The translations under genes and the position numbers were made by a program. A DNA stretch of 19,852 bases, taken from the NCBI GenBank assembly GCA_023423835.1, contig JAFAEW010000049.1:1-19852 (forward strand), in the 5' to 3' direction. Source of the DNA: Bacteroidota bacterium. GTDB lineage: Bacteria; Bacteroidota; Bacteroidia; Chitinophagales; Chitinophagaceae. Numbering within the stretch: position 1 is the first letter of the stretch; each line of letters opens with the position of its first letter. Under the pieces are notes generated by a model that was not told the origin of the DNA, did no database searches, and saw only the letters and a program-made list of their open reading frames with translations. Positions 6,904-13,934 of the stretch are shown in pieces.

Positions 6904-8001
6904 ATGAGTGAAATACAAAAGCCGGTTATTGGTTTTACCTGCGGAGATCTGAATGGTATTGGCATGGAATTGATCATTAAAACGCTATCAGACAATCGCA
7001 TCACAGATTTTTGTATTCCTGTAGTCTTTGCCAGCAATAAGACAATTAACTTTTACCGGAAGATGCTGCCCGATATCAATTTCTCCTTTCAAACCATAAA
7101 GGATCTTGGCCGGCCTAATCCCAAGCAGGTTAACGTTTTCAATTGCTGGGAGGAAGAAGTGCAGATTCAACCCGGCCAGCTGACCGATAGTGGCGGGAAG
7201 TATGCACTTATCTCGCTAAAAACCGCTACGCTTGCTTTAAAAGATGGAAAGTTAGACGCCCTGGTAACGGCGCCAATTCATAAGAAAAACATCCAGTCCG
7301 ATGAATTTCAGTATTCGGGACATACCCCTTTCTTTAAGGATGTTTTTAACGTGAATGAAGTGGTTATGCTGATGGTAGCCGATAACATGCGGGTAGCGGT
7401 GGTTACAGAGCATGTGCCGGTGAGTGACATTGCCACCCACATTACAAAGGAAGCGATCCTTTCCAAGCTGAAGGTATTGGTTACCAGCCTGCAGACCGAT
7501 TTTGGAATTGATAAACCAACCATTGCCGTGCTGGGATTGAATCCGCATGCCGGCGATGAAGGATTGATTGGAAGTGAGGAACAGAAAGTGATTATACCCG
7601 CCGTTCGGGAGGCAAAACAAAAAAATATATTGGCTTTCGGTCCCTATAGCGCCGATGCATTCTTTGCCCGTCACAGTTACGAACAATTTGATGCGGTACT
7701 GGCAATGTATCACGATCAGGGATTGATTCCCTTTAAATCACTTGAAACGGGAGAAGGCGTCAATTACACAGCAGGATTACCGGTTGTAAGAACGAGCCCC
7801 GATCATGGAACGGCATTTGACATTGCAGGAAAAGGCATTGCCTCTCCTAACTCGTTTTTACAGGCGCTGTTTCTGGCAGTCGATGTATTGAAGAAAAGAG
7901 AGATTTATCGCGAAAGCCACGCCAATCCGTTGAAGAAAATGAGCTCCATTCTCGTGGCCAATGCGCAGGATGAAATCATCCGCGAAGAAAATGGGGAGTA
8001 A
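6904..8001 (+). CDS. pdxA: 4-hydroxythreonine-4-phosphate dehydrogenase PdxA
   Basis: PdxA oxidises 4-phosphohydroxy-L-threonine to an aminoketone that PdxJ condenses to pyridoxine 5'-phosphate (DXP-dependent vitamin B6 synthesis). The 365-residue protein has the N-terminal GFTCGDLNGIGMEL block, ALVTAPIHKKN, and substrate-contacting SGHTPFF (His140, Thr141). The three expected metal-ligand histidines are His170 (TEHVP), His215 (LNPHAGDEG) and His270 (MYHDQGLIPFK). Their spacing (45 and 55) equals that in the E. coli enzyme (His166/211/266). A NYTAGLPVVRTSPDHGTAFDIAG block closes the fold. It is slightly longer than E. coli PdxA (329), as other Bacteroidota forms are. It is divergent from usp, and its stop lies 18 bases from the convergent 2-oxoacid oxidoreductase gene. 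No other B6 gene is in the window. Confidence 0.95.
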   Translation: MSEIQKPVIGFTCGDLNGIGMELIIKTLSDNRITDFCIPVVFASNKTINFYRKMLPDINFSFQTIKDLGRPNPKQVNVFNCWEEEVQIQPGQLTDSGGKYALISLKTATLALKDGKLDALVTAPIHKKNIQSDEFQYSGHTPFFKDVFNVNEVVMLMVADNMRVAVVTEHVPVSDIATHITKEAILSKLKVLVTSLQTDFGIDKPTIAVLGLNPHAGDEGLIGSEEQKVIIPAVREAKQKNILAFGPYSADAFFARHSYEQFDAVLAMYHDQGLIPFKSLETGEGVNYTAGLPVVRTSPDHGTAFDIAGKGIASPNSFLQALFLAVDVLKKREIYRESHANPLKKMSSILVANAQDEIIREENGE

Positions 8002-8019
8002 GTAGAAGATCCGCAGCCA

Positions 8020-9063
8020 TTACTGAATTTCCCAAACGGCCTTTCCCCTGAGCAACTTATCCAGATTTCCGGAGCCGTTTTTTGCTATCGCTTCTTCTAT
8101 CTGGTATTGCATTACATCTTCATAGCAGGGGCGGTCGGTTTCATAGAAAACGCCGAATGGTCTTGGAAAATGGCCTTCCAGCTTCGGGTCGTCAAACATC
8201 CGGGCCAGAATCTGCGCTTTGTAATAATCCCGTTCATCATGAATCCAGAGATCACTTGTGGAGTAGGCTCCGTTTTCAAGATTCACGATCTCCGGTTTTA
8301 AACCATTGATTCGAATGCCCTTGTTCTGACCCGCTCCAAACACGAGCGGCTTTCCATGTTCCAAAAACAAGGTTTCTTCCGCTTTTGTGCCTTTATCGGT
8401 AAAAACTTCGAAGGCGCCATCATTAAAGATGTTGCAATTCTGATAGATCTCGAGAAAAGAAGTGCCTTTATGGCGATGAGAGCGGTTCAGCATTTCCTGC
8501 AAATGTTTGGGATCACGATCCATTGCCCTGGCAACGAATCCTGCATCGGCTCCCAATACCAGCGCAAGGGGATTAAACGGGTGATCGATGCTTCCGTAAG
8601 GCGTACTTTTAGTAACCTTCTTTTCTTCAGAGGTAGGCGAATATTGTCCCTTCGTGAGCCCATAAATCTGGTTATTGAAAAGGAGGATATTTACATCAAC
8701 ATTTCTCCGGCAAATGTGGATAGTATGATTGCCGCCGATACTCAATGAATCGCCGTCACCAGTTACGATCCATATACTGAGCTCAGGCCGGGAAAGTTTT
8801 AATCCTGTGGCAATTGAAGTAGCCCTTCCATGAATGGAATGCATGCCGAAGGTATTCATATAATAAGGAAATCGGCTGCTGCAACCGATGCCACTTATAA
8901 ACACAATATTTTCTTTGGGAACGCCAATATTCGGCATTACTCTCTGCACCTGTGCCAATATTACATAATCGCCACAGCCCGGACACCAACGTACTTCCTG
9001 ATCTGTAGCAAAATCTTTTGCGGTAAGCTGGGGGGAAGGGGCTGCTATAGTTGTAGTACTCAT
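8020..9063 (-). CDS. korB: 2-oxoacid (2-oxoglutarate-type):ferredoxin oxidoreductase beta subunit
   Basis: This 347-residue thiamine-diphosphate-binding subunit belongs to a 2-oxoacid:ferredoxin oxidoreductase, which decarboxylates a 2-oxoacid to its acyl-CoA and reduces ferredoxin. Cluster cysteines are visible in RWCPGCGDY (Cys27, Cys30) and GIGCSSR (Cys61), with a probable fourth in IYQNCNIFND near residue 208. The ThDP/Mg motif is GDGDSLSIGGNH (102-113) followed by NVDVNILLFNNQIYGLTKGQ. The CPGCGD N-terminus and extended C-terminal region resemble KorB of the 2-oxoglutarate enzyme, but substrate cannot be fixed from sequence. The catalytic alpha/gamma subunit, normally adjacent, is absent from the window: upstream is an AhpD-like gene and downstream is convergent pdxA. 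A good promoter match precedes the gene. Confidence 0.9.
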   Translation of the reverse strand: MSTTTIAAPSPQLTAKDFATDQEVRWCPGCGDYVILAQVQRVMPNIGVPKENIVFISGIGCSSRFPYYMNTFGMHSIHGRATSIATGLKLSRPELSIWIVTGDGDSLSIGGNHTIHICRRNVDVNILLFNNQIYGLTKGQYSPTSEEKKVTKSTPYGSIDHPFNPLALVLGADAGFVARAMDRDPKHLQEMLNRSHRHKGTSFLEIYQNCNIFNDGAFEVFTDKGTKAEETLFLEHGKPLVFGAGQNKGIRINGLKPEIVNLENGAYSTSDLWIHDERDYYKAQILARMFDDPKLEGHFPRPFGVFYETDRPCYEDVMQYQIEEAIAKNGSGNLDKLLRGKAVWEIQ

Positions 9064-9079
9064 GATTGAAAATTCATCG

Positions 9080-9109
9080 CAAAGTTATAAAATAGCGTGC
9101 TATCTCAAC
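9080..9109 (-). promoter_or_regulatory. Putative promoter of korB
   Basis: On the minus strand TAACTTTG (9087-9080) matches TAnnTTTG exactly, with GTTG (9109-9106, one mismatch to TTTG) 18 bp upstream. The ATG follows 16 bases after the -7 element. This suggests korB has its own promoter in the 41-bp gap rather than relying on read-through from the AhpD-like gene. Confidence 0.45.
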
Positions 9110-9455
9110 TTTCAGAACTGTTTAGTTCTTCCCAAAATTCCGCCGCCCGTCTTGTATGCGGTATTACGATGGTTCCGCCTACCAGATTTGCAATCGTAAA
9201 AACCTCATAGATCGCTTCAGTGGAAATTTTGAGTTTGAAGCACTGTTGTAGATGGTATTTTATGCAGTCATCGCACCTCAACACCATACTCGAAACCAGG
9301 CCAAGCATTTCTTTGGTAGCTACATCAAGCGTGCCCTTTTCATAGGCGTTTGTATCGAGATTCCACAACCTTTTCATCACGAGATTATTCTTGCTCAGAA
9401 TAACCTCATTCATTTTTGAGCGGTATTCGTTAAACTCATTGACTAATGTTGACAT
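9105..9455 (-). CDS. Carboxymuconolactone decarboxylase/AhpD-like family protein
   Basis: This 116-residue all-helical protein has the AhpD-type redox motif CDDCIKYH (Cys61, Cys64, His68) in the LRCDDCIKYHLQQCFKLKISTEAIYEVFTIANLVGG context of the carboxymuconolactone decarboxylase-like superfamily. A CxxC with a following His indicates a peroxiredoxin-reductase or alkylhydroperoxidase-like thiol role rather than lactone decarboxylation; this is inference from the motif. Only about half of the usual AhpD length is present, as in the short single-domain members, which normally form oligomers. It sits between a glycosyltransferase (78 bp upstream) and korB (41 bp downstream) on the same strand. 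An association with oxygen-sensitive KorB is plausible but unproven. Confidence 0.85.
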   Translation of the reverse strand: MSTLVNEFNEYRSKMNEVILSKNNLVMKRLWNLDTNAYEKGTLDVATKEMLGLVSSMVLRCDDCIKYHLQQCFKLKISTEAIYEVFTIANLVGGTIVIPHTRRAAEFWEELNSSES

Positions 9456-9515
9456 TTAAACAATTTCCTGCAAAAATATCGATCAAATGAGTTTAAATGT
9501 TTCGCATTCAGGAAA
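9452..9515. repeat. Two interleaved inverted repeats at the start of the AhpD-like gene
   Basis: ACATTTAAAC (9452-9461) is the exact reverse complement of GTTTAAATGT (9491-9500), and TTTCCTG (9464-9470) of CAGGAAA (9509-9515). The arms alternate A-B-A'-B', a pseudoknot-like order rather than nested hairpins. One arm overlaps the ATG (9453-9455). A TAnnTTTG match (TATTTTTG on the minus strand, 9478-9471) lies between them, so DNA-level operator sites are as plausible as RNA structure. The first pair contains the palindrome TTTAAA in an A+T-rich region, so chance is not excluded. Confidence 0.35.
9471..9478 (-). promoter_or_regulatory. Putative -7 element for the AhpD-like gene
   Basis: The minus strand reads TATTTTTG, an exact TAnnTTTG match 15 bases before the ATG at 9455. 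No TTTG -33 element is seen at the expected distance. Confidence 0.3.
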
Positions 9516-9533
9516 ACTGTCTTCCTTCACCCC

Positions 9534-10403
9534 TTAGAGCGGCGTTTCCAGCTTTCCCATTTTGCCGCTTTGAAAGTCTTTTTTTGCAAGCTGAATGTGC
9601 TTTACCACCTCAATCGTTTTGGGACCGTAGAGAAGGGTATTCTGAATGCCTGATTTAACGATCCTGCACATCTTTTGTGTAAATACCGGATCGCTTTGCT
9701 TAAATTTTTTTTCTACATAAAGCATATTTCTGTACATATAATAACAGCGGATAGGAGAATGTACGATCTTTTTCTTTTTAAGCAGGTAGAAGGATTTAAT
9801 CGAGCCCTTGTTGACCTGCTGGCCCAACTCGTGGCGCAGGTACACATTGTTAAACTGAATCGACGGAAAGCCTGCAAGTTCGGCTCTTTTTGCATACTCG
9901 TGATCAATGAGGTCGATAAACAGATTTTCGTCAAATCCGCCAACTTCCTTAAAAACCTTAAGATTTACGAATGAGCCTGATGTGATCACAAAGGCCGAAG
10001 TTTCTGCTGTACATGCAGGGGAGGAAGTTTTAAACTCTCTTCCCCAGGCCGTCCCAAAGAGCGCTACCTTATCCTTTTCCCGATACCCGGCTATACAGTT
10101 TTCATACATTTCAAAACTTCCCGATTCGAAATGACTATCCTGATCCATCGTGAGTAGCCATTCAAAACCTTCCAGGATGGCGATTCTTGCAGCTTGATTA
10201 AGCCTCTTCGCCAATCCTTCATTTTTTCCATCTCCAAAATATTGAACCTTCTTAAAATCCTGAAACCAGTGTGCATGATCTATGTTTTCAGAGTTGTCAA
10301 AAACATAGATCTTGTCCAAAAACGGATAATAGGTTTTCATATGATCGAGCACTTTTTCAGTAGGATGAAAAAGCGTAATTAGCCCTGCCGGTCTTTTATT
10401 CAT
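9534..10403 (-). CDS. Glycosyltransferase family 2, rhamnosyltransferase-like
   Basis: This 289-residue GT-A fold glycosyltransferase shows the rhamnosyltransferase/COG1216 pattern: GLITLFHPTEKVLDHM at the N-terminus, VFDNSEN, the KNEGLAKRLNQAA nucleotide-sugar block (60-72) and the metal-binding LLTMDQDSHF (Asp87-Gln-Asp89). An acceptor-side region follows with GSFVNLKVFKEVGGFDENLFIDLIDHEYAKRAELAG, typical of GT2 enzymes (FDE...D.E). HELGQQ appears further on, as in dTDP-rhamnose transferases. No membrane segment is evident. It starts two bases after the stop of the upstream GT at 10406, so the two are almost certainly co-transcribed. Likely role: adding a sugar to lipooligosaccharide or another surface glycan. 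Donor and acceptor are unknown. Confidence 0.85.
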   Translation of the reverse strand: MNKRPAGLITLFHPTEKVLDHMKTYYPFLDKIYVFDNSENIDHAHWFQDFKKVQYFGDGKNEGLAKRLNQAARIAILEGFEWLLTMDQDSHFESGSFEMYENCIAGYREKDKVALFGTAWGREFKTSSPACTAETSAFVITSGSFVNLKVFKEVGGFDENLFIDLIDHEYAKRAELAGFPSIQFNNVYLRHELGQQVNKGSIKSFYLLKKKKIVHSPIRCYYMYRNMLYVEKKFKQSDPVFTQKMCRIVKSGIQNTLLYGPKTIEVVKHIQLAKKDFQSGKMGKLETPL

Positions 10404-10405
10404 TA

Positions 10406-11290
10406 CTATTCGTTGGTTGAATCCGGCAAATAATTTTCCGCCTGGGGAGGAAAAATCCGGTCAATTGTATGCTTCAACCTTTGATTTGTATTTTTTACAA
10501 TTCTTTTTACTGCAATCGCTCTGAGATCAATCTTGAGGAAGGATGAAATGGTTTCGTTTTCATTAAAACCTTTCAGGTAAGATTCTAATAGAAAGGCGTT
10601 TATTACCTCATTCCATTCGTTCCTGTTTGACCAATAATGTGCAATATAAGGTGAAGCGGCCGTGAGACCATAGAATTTTTTTAGTACAACCGAAAAGCAA
10701 AATTGTTCAATAAAGTAGGGCCGTACATTTTGTTTGCACATTTCATCGCAAAGCTGTAAAACCTGCTGAATGTCTTCACCTTTTTTTGTATTGGGAATAA
10801 GGATTACGCCGGCATTCCACATGTCCTGTTCCTCTAGCTTGTCAAATCCTGAAAAGGATTTTTTTGAGAATGCGTTTGTCATCATACGCATACTTTTTTC
10901 GGACCGGTTTTTCAGCTTTCCCTCATTTTCATGCATCGCTGCCTGCCTGTTTTTTGCAACCTCCGATAATCCATAAAAGTCGTTATAGAGAAAGGTGTCG
11001 GTATCGAGATACAGAACCGGTTCTCCCGGATATTTGAACAAAATTTTTTCTATGGCCTTAATTTTTATGCGCCACATATAGTCGTGCGACCCTTTCCACT
11101 CATTGAGTATTTGCGGGCTCACTTCAATCACATTTACATGCTTTTCAATAGATTTGTACCATTGAGGATGATCGGTAATTATATTTAAAGAAGAAAGGTT
11201 TGCATTTTGCGCCAGAAAGGAGTAGATGCAAAAATATGCCTGCGCATGATTTTTTTCATTTTTCCCAAATGTAACAAATAGTAGGTGCAT
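10406..11290 (-). CDS. GT-A fold glycosyltransferase-like protein with DTD motif (GT8-like)
   Basis: This is a 294-residue protein. It starts MHLLFVTFGKNEKNHAQAYFCI and has a Rossmann-like first half leading to VLYLDTDTFLYND, where Asp96-Thr-Asp98 is the metal-binding DxD of GT-A enzymes preceded by the expected hydrophobic strand. WRIKIKAIEKIL before it and EEQDMWNAGVILIP after it match the arrangement in GT8 and related transferases (K..ai....yd..lylDtD, fNaGvml). The C-terminal 60 residues are basic. Specific donor and acceptor cannot be read from the sequence. It precedes the GT2 gene at 9534-10403 by two bases and is divergent from the GT2 gene at 11353, so it belongs to a compact surface-glycan locus. 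Confidence 0.78.
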   Translation of the reverse strand: MHLLFVTFGKNEKNHAQAYFCIYSFLAQNANLSSLNIITDHPQWYKSIEKHVNVIEVSPQILNEWKGSHDYMWRIKIKAIEKILFKYPGEPVLYLDTDTFLYNDFYGLSEVAKNRQAAMHENEGKLKNRSEKSMRMMTNAFSKKSFSGFDKLEEQDMWNAGVILIPNTKKGEDIQQVLQLCDEMCKQNVRPYFIEQFCFSVVLKKFYGLTAASPYIAHYWSNRNEWNEVINAFLLESYLKGFNENETISSFLKIDLRAIAVKRIVKNTNQRLKHTIDRIFPPQAENYLPDSTNE

Positions 11291-11352
11291 GGTTTTTCTT
11301 CCTCGTTTTAAACAATATTAAAGCTTAAAATCAACCGGAGCAAGTTTTTCGT

Positions 11353-12282
11353 ATGGCATCACCACTGGTTTCAATTGTCATGTGTACCTACAACGGAGCA
11401 TTGGTTTTGGATGAACAGATCCGTTCAATTTTAGATCAGGACTATGACAAATTTGAGCTCGTTATTGTGGATGATGTCTCCACCGATGACAGTTTTCAAA
11501 AGCTTGAGCAATGGGCTGCTCAATCTCCCAAAATAAGGTTGTATCAAAATGAGAAAAACCTCGGTTACAACAGAAATTTTGAAAAAGCCATCGGCCTTGC
11601 AAAAGGCGATTTTATTGCCATCAGTGATCAGGATGACATCTGGATGCCGGAGAAGATATCCTTACAACTTGCCGCATTCACCTCCGGTGGCGTTTTGATT
11701 ACGCATGGAATGAGTGTGATACTTGAGAACGGAAAACTGCAATTTAAAAAGCGAAAGTTGCATTACCATTATTCCGGAAACGATCCAAGAAAGTTGTTTT
11801 TCTTCAATCCCGTTCAGGGCCATGATATGATGTTCAGAAAGGAGCTTGTTGCTTCCGTTTTGCCCATTCCCGAAGGTATAATGTACGACTGGTGGATCGC
11901 CGTTAACGCTGCTGCTATGGGGAGGATTGTTTCAGTGCCGGAAGTATTGGTTTATCAGCGGATCCATCAGACAAACAGCTTTTTCGGCGATACAAAATCG
12001 AAGCGAAAAACGCAGCCTGATCTGGATCAGCTGCTGCGGGTAATTACGAAGGTTCGGGATCTTGATAGTGATGACAGGCAGTTCCTGCAAACGCTTTTGC
12101 AATTCGTGGAGCGGCAATCGCAGCCCGGCGCAGGATTCAATTTCAAATTTTTCACTTTTTTGTTCAGCAACCGCAATATTTTTTTCGGCCATAAAAGAAG
12201 GCTTTTCCCATTATTTTCATATTTTAAAAATTCGATTAAATACGCAAAGGTTAACTTCAGAGGAAAAGGATTGTCATACTAA
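11353..12282 (+). CDS. Glycosyltransferase family 2
   Basis: This is a 309-residue inverting GT2 enzyme. Its GT-A signature runs VSIVMCTYNGALVLDEQIRSILDQDY (6-31), ELVIVDDVSTDDS, NEKNLGYNRNFEKAI (66-80) and AISDQDDIWMPEKI with the metal-binding DQDD at 92-95. HDMMFRKELV and DWWIAVNAAAMGRI follow in the acceptor half, as in O-antigen/rhamnan-type transferases. The C-terminal tail is rich in Phe and Lys (KFFTFLFSNRNIFFGHKRRLFPLF) and may be a membrane-associating amphipathic segment. It ends nine bases before the next GT2 gene, with which it probably forms an operon divergent from the 10406-11290 gene. Sugar specificity is not assignable. Confidence 0.88.
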   Translation: MASPLVSIVMCTYNGALVLDEQIRSILDQDYDKFELVIVDDVSTDDSFQKLEQWAAQSPKIRLYQNEKNLGYNRNFEKAIGLAKGDFIAISDQDDIWMPEKISLQLAAFTSGGVLITHGMSVILENGKLQFKKRKLHYHYSGNDPRKLFFFNPVQGHDMMFRKELVASVLPIPEGIMYDWWIAVNAAAMGRIVSVPEVLVYQRIHQTNSFFGDTKSKRKTQPDLDQLLRVITKVRDLDSDDRQFLQTLLQFVERQSQPGAGFNFKFFTFLFSNRNIFFGHKRRLFPLFSYFKNSIKYAKVNFRGKGLSY

Positions 12283-12291
12283 AAAATTATC

Positions 12292-13068
12292 ATGAAAAGC
12301 ATTTCCGTCGTTATTCTTACAAAAAATGAGGGCCGGTGTATTGCCAACGCAATCGAAACGGCTTTTCAGATAAGTGACGACGTTTGGATAATTGACAGCG
12401 GCAGCACCGATAATACCCTCGAAATTGCCGGCATCTACCAGGTAAACGTATTAAACATCGAATGGAAAGGATTTGGGAATGCAAGAAATTCAGGCGCTGA
12501 AAATTGCAAGTACAATTGGATTTTTTGTTTGGATGCAGATGAAACAATCAGTGAAGAACTTGCACATTCGATTGAAGAAGAAAAATTGAAGGAAGACACC
12601 ATTTATGGATGCCAGCGGCGAAATTTCTGGAATGAAAAACCCATCCGGTTTGGTGAATGGGGACATGATATCGTCTATCGCCTTTATGATAAAAGGCAGG
12701 CCGCATGGAATCTCGATGAAGTACATGAACAGTTGGTTTCAGCCACGCAAAAACGCCGTATTCTCAAGGGCTTCCTTTATCATTATACCAGTGAAAACTT
12801 GTTGGATTATCAGCAAAAGCTTGAAAGATATGCTTCTCTGAGTGCGATAAAGTATTTTAAAAAGGGAAAGAATGCGGGCTGGCTGAAACGGAAGATTTCG
12901 CCTCCTTTCAGCTTCATAAAAAATTACTTTTTCTCACTCGGTTTTTTAGACGGAAAGGAAGGCTGGATTATTGCAAAAGCACATGCACACTATACCAGCA
13001 TGAAGTATAAAAACCTGAATAAACTGTACAAAAAAAGCGGTCAGAACTCAGTTAGAATAAACGCATAA
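12292..13068 (+). CDS. Glycosyltransferase family 2, WaaE/KdtX-like (LPS core)
   Basis: This 258-residue GT2 enzyme resembles the WaaE/KdtX group of lipopolysaccharide-core beta-glucosyltransferases. Shared features are SVVILTKNEGRCIANAIETA (5-24), DVWIIDSGSTDNTLEIA, the group-typical EWKGFGNARNSGAENCKYNWIFCLDADE (DADE at 81-84), and the tail WGHDIVYRLYDKRQAAW...VHEQLV, then YHYTSENLLDYQQKLERYA. This supports a role in lipooligosaccharide core assembly on the cytoplasmic face of the inner membrane; the exact sugar is not known. It follows the GT2 gene at 11353 by nine bases. Its last 28 bases overlap the 3' end of the convergent meaB gene, so both reading frames are fixed there. Confidence 0.87.
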   Translation: MKSISVVILTKNEGRCIANAIETAFQISDDVWIIDSGSTDNTLEIAGIYQVNVLNIEWKGFGNARNSGAENCKYNWIFCLDADETISEELAHSIEEEKLKEDTIYGCQRRNFWNEKPIRFGEWGHDIVYRLYDKRQAAWNLDEVHEQLVSATQKRRILKGFLYHYTSENLLDYQQKLERYASLSAIKYFKKGKNAGWLKRKISPPFSFIKNYFFSLGFLDGKEGWIIAKAHAHYTSMKYKNLNKLYKKSGQNSVRINA

Positions 13069-13913
13069 AGGTTGAAATTTTCGTCTTTTTCTGCTGCGGC
13101 TTTAATCGTTTCAAACAGTTTTTCTTTGCTGATGTTGCTCATCTTTTTTGAAGCTATCATGTGGTAAGCCTTTTCAGCCATCAGCCGGTATTTTTTTTCC
13201 GACGATTGAATATCTTTTTGGTTTTCTTTAATTGCTTCAAAAAGCTCTGAAATACCGGTTCCTTCAGAAGCAACGGTCTTTATGATTGCAACATTTTTTT
13301 TGAGTTTATGTGTCGCAGGTTTAATTCTCGTTTTGAGGTGTTTAAACAAAATATCCGCACCCGGTCTGTCGCTCTTGTTGATGACAAAAATATCTGCAAT
13401 CTCCATTATTCCTGATTTCATTGCCTGAATGTCATCGCCGCCCTCCGGCACCAATATCACGATGGTAATATCGGCCAGTCCCGCAATCTCGATTTCGCTT
13501 TGCCCGACTCCAACCGTTTCAATGACCACGTAATCAAATCCGGCGGTTTTCAGATAGTCTGAGATTTCCATTGTGGTGGGACTCAGTCCTCCCAATGATT
13601 TCCTGCTAGCCAGCGAACGGATATACACGTCCTTGTTTTCATACCAGCGGTTCATCCTGATTCTGTCGCCCAGCAAAGCGCCCATATTAAACGGAGAGGA
13701 AGGATCAACGCAAAGGACGGCCACCGTTTTATTTTGTCTGATAATTTCCTCAATTAGTGCGTCGGTCAGCGTACTTTTTCCCGCTCCGGGTGCGCCGGTA
13801 ATACCAATTACAGGAGCCGATCCGTTCTGCTTACGCAAAAGCAATTCCTGATAACCCGGTAAATGATTTTCAATCAATGAAATATTTCTCGCAATAGTTT
13901 TGATATCATCCAT
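13041..13913 (-). CDS. meaB: MeaB/ArgK-type G3E GTPase (methylmalonyl-CoA mutase chaperone)
   Basis: This is a 290-residue SIMIBI-class P-loop GTPase. It protects and loads the adenosylcobalamin cofactor of methylmalonyl-CoA mutase in characterised organisms. Motifs: Walker A GAPGAGKS (40-47), switch region VDPSSPFNMGALLGDRIRM (69-87, the family signature), Walker B/switch II ETVGVGQSE (132-140) and the guanine-specificity NKSD (179-182). It is slightly shorter than many homologues (about 310-330), mainly at the N-terminus, but all nucleotide-binding motifs are present. No mutase subunit gene is in the window. The gene instead lies among glycosyltransferases, 21 bases after the GT at 13935 on the same strand, and its 3' end overlaps the convergent WaaE-like gene by 28 bases. 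Confidence 0.94.
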   Translation of the reverse strand: MDDIKTIARNISLIENHLPGYQELLLRKQNGSAPVIGITGAPGAGKSTLTDALIEEIIRQNKTVAVLCVDPSSPFNMGALLGDRIRMNRWYENKDVYIRSLASRKSLGGLSPTTMEISDYLKTAGFDYVVIETVGVGQSEIEIAGLADITIVILVPEGGDDIQAMKSGIMEIADIFVINKSDRPGADILFKHLKTRIKPATHKLKKNVAIIKTVASEGTGISELFEAIKENQKDIQSSEKKYRLMAEKAYHMIASKKMSNISKEKLFETIKAAAEKDENFNLYAFILTEF

Positions 13914-13934
13914 AATGATTGCTCAGGTGCCGGT

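Noticed and set aside
7252..7713. 153-codon open frame antisense to pdxA
   Set aside because: It lies wholly inside pdxA, whose motifs are complete. The antisense peptide has no recognisable features.
8356..8748. 130-codon open frame on the plus strand within korB
   Set aside because: It is fully antisense to korB, which has strong family motifs in the other frame.
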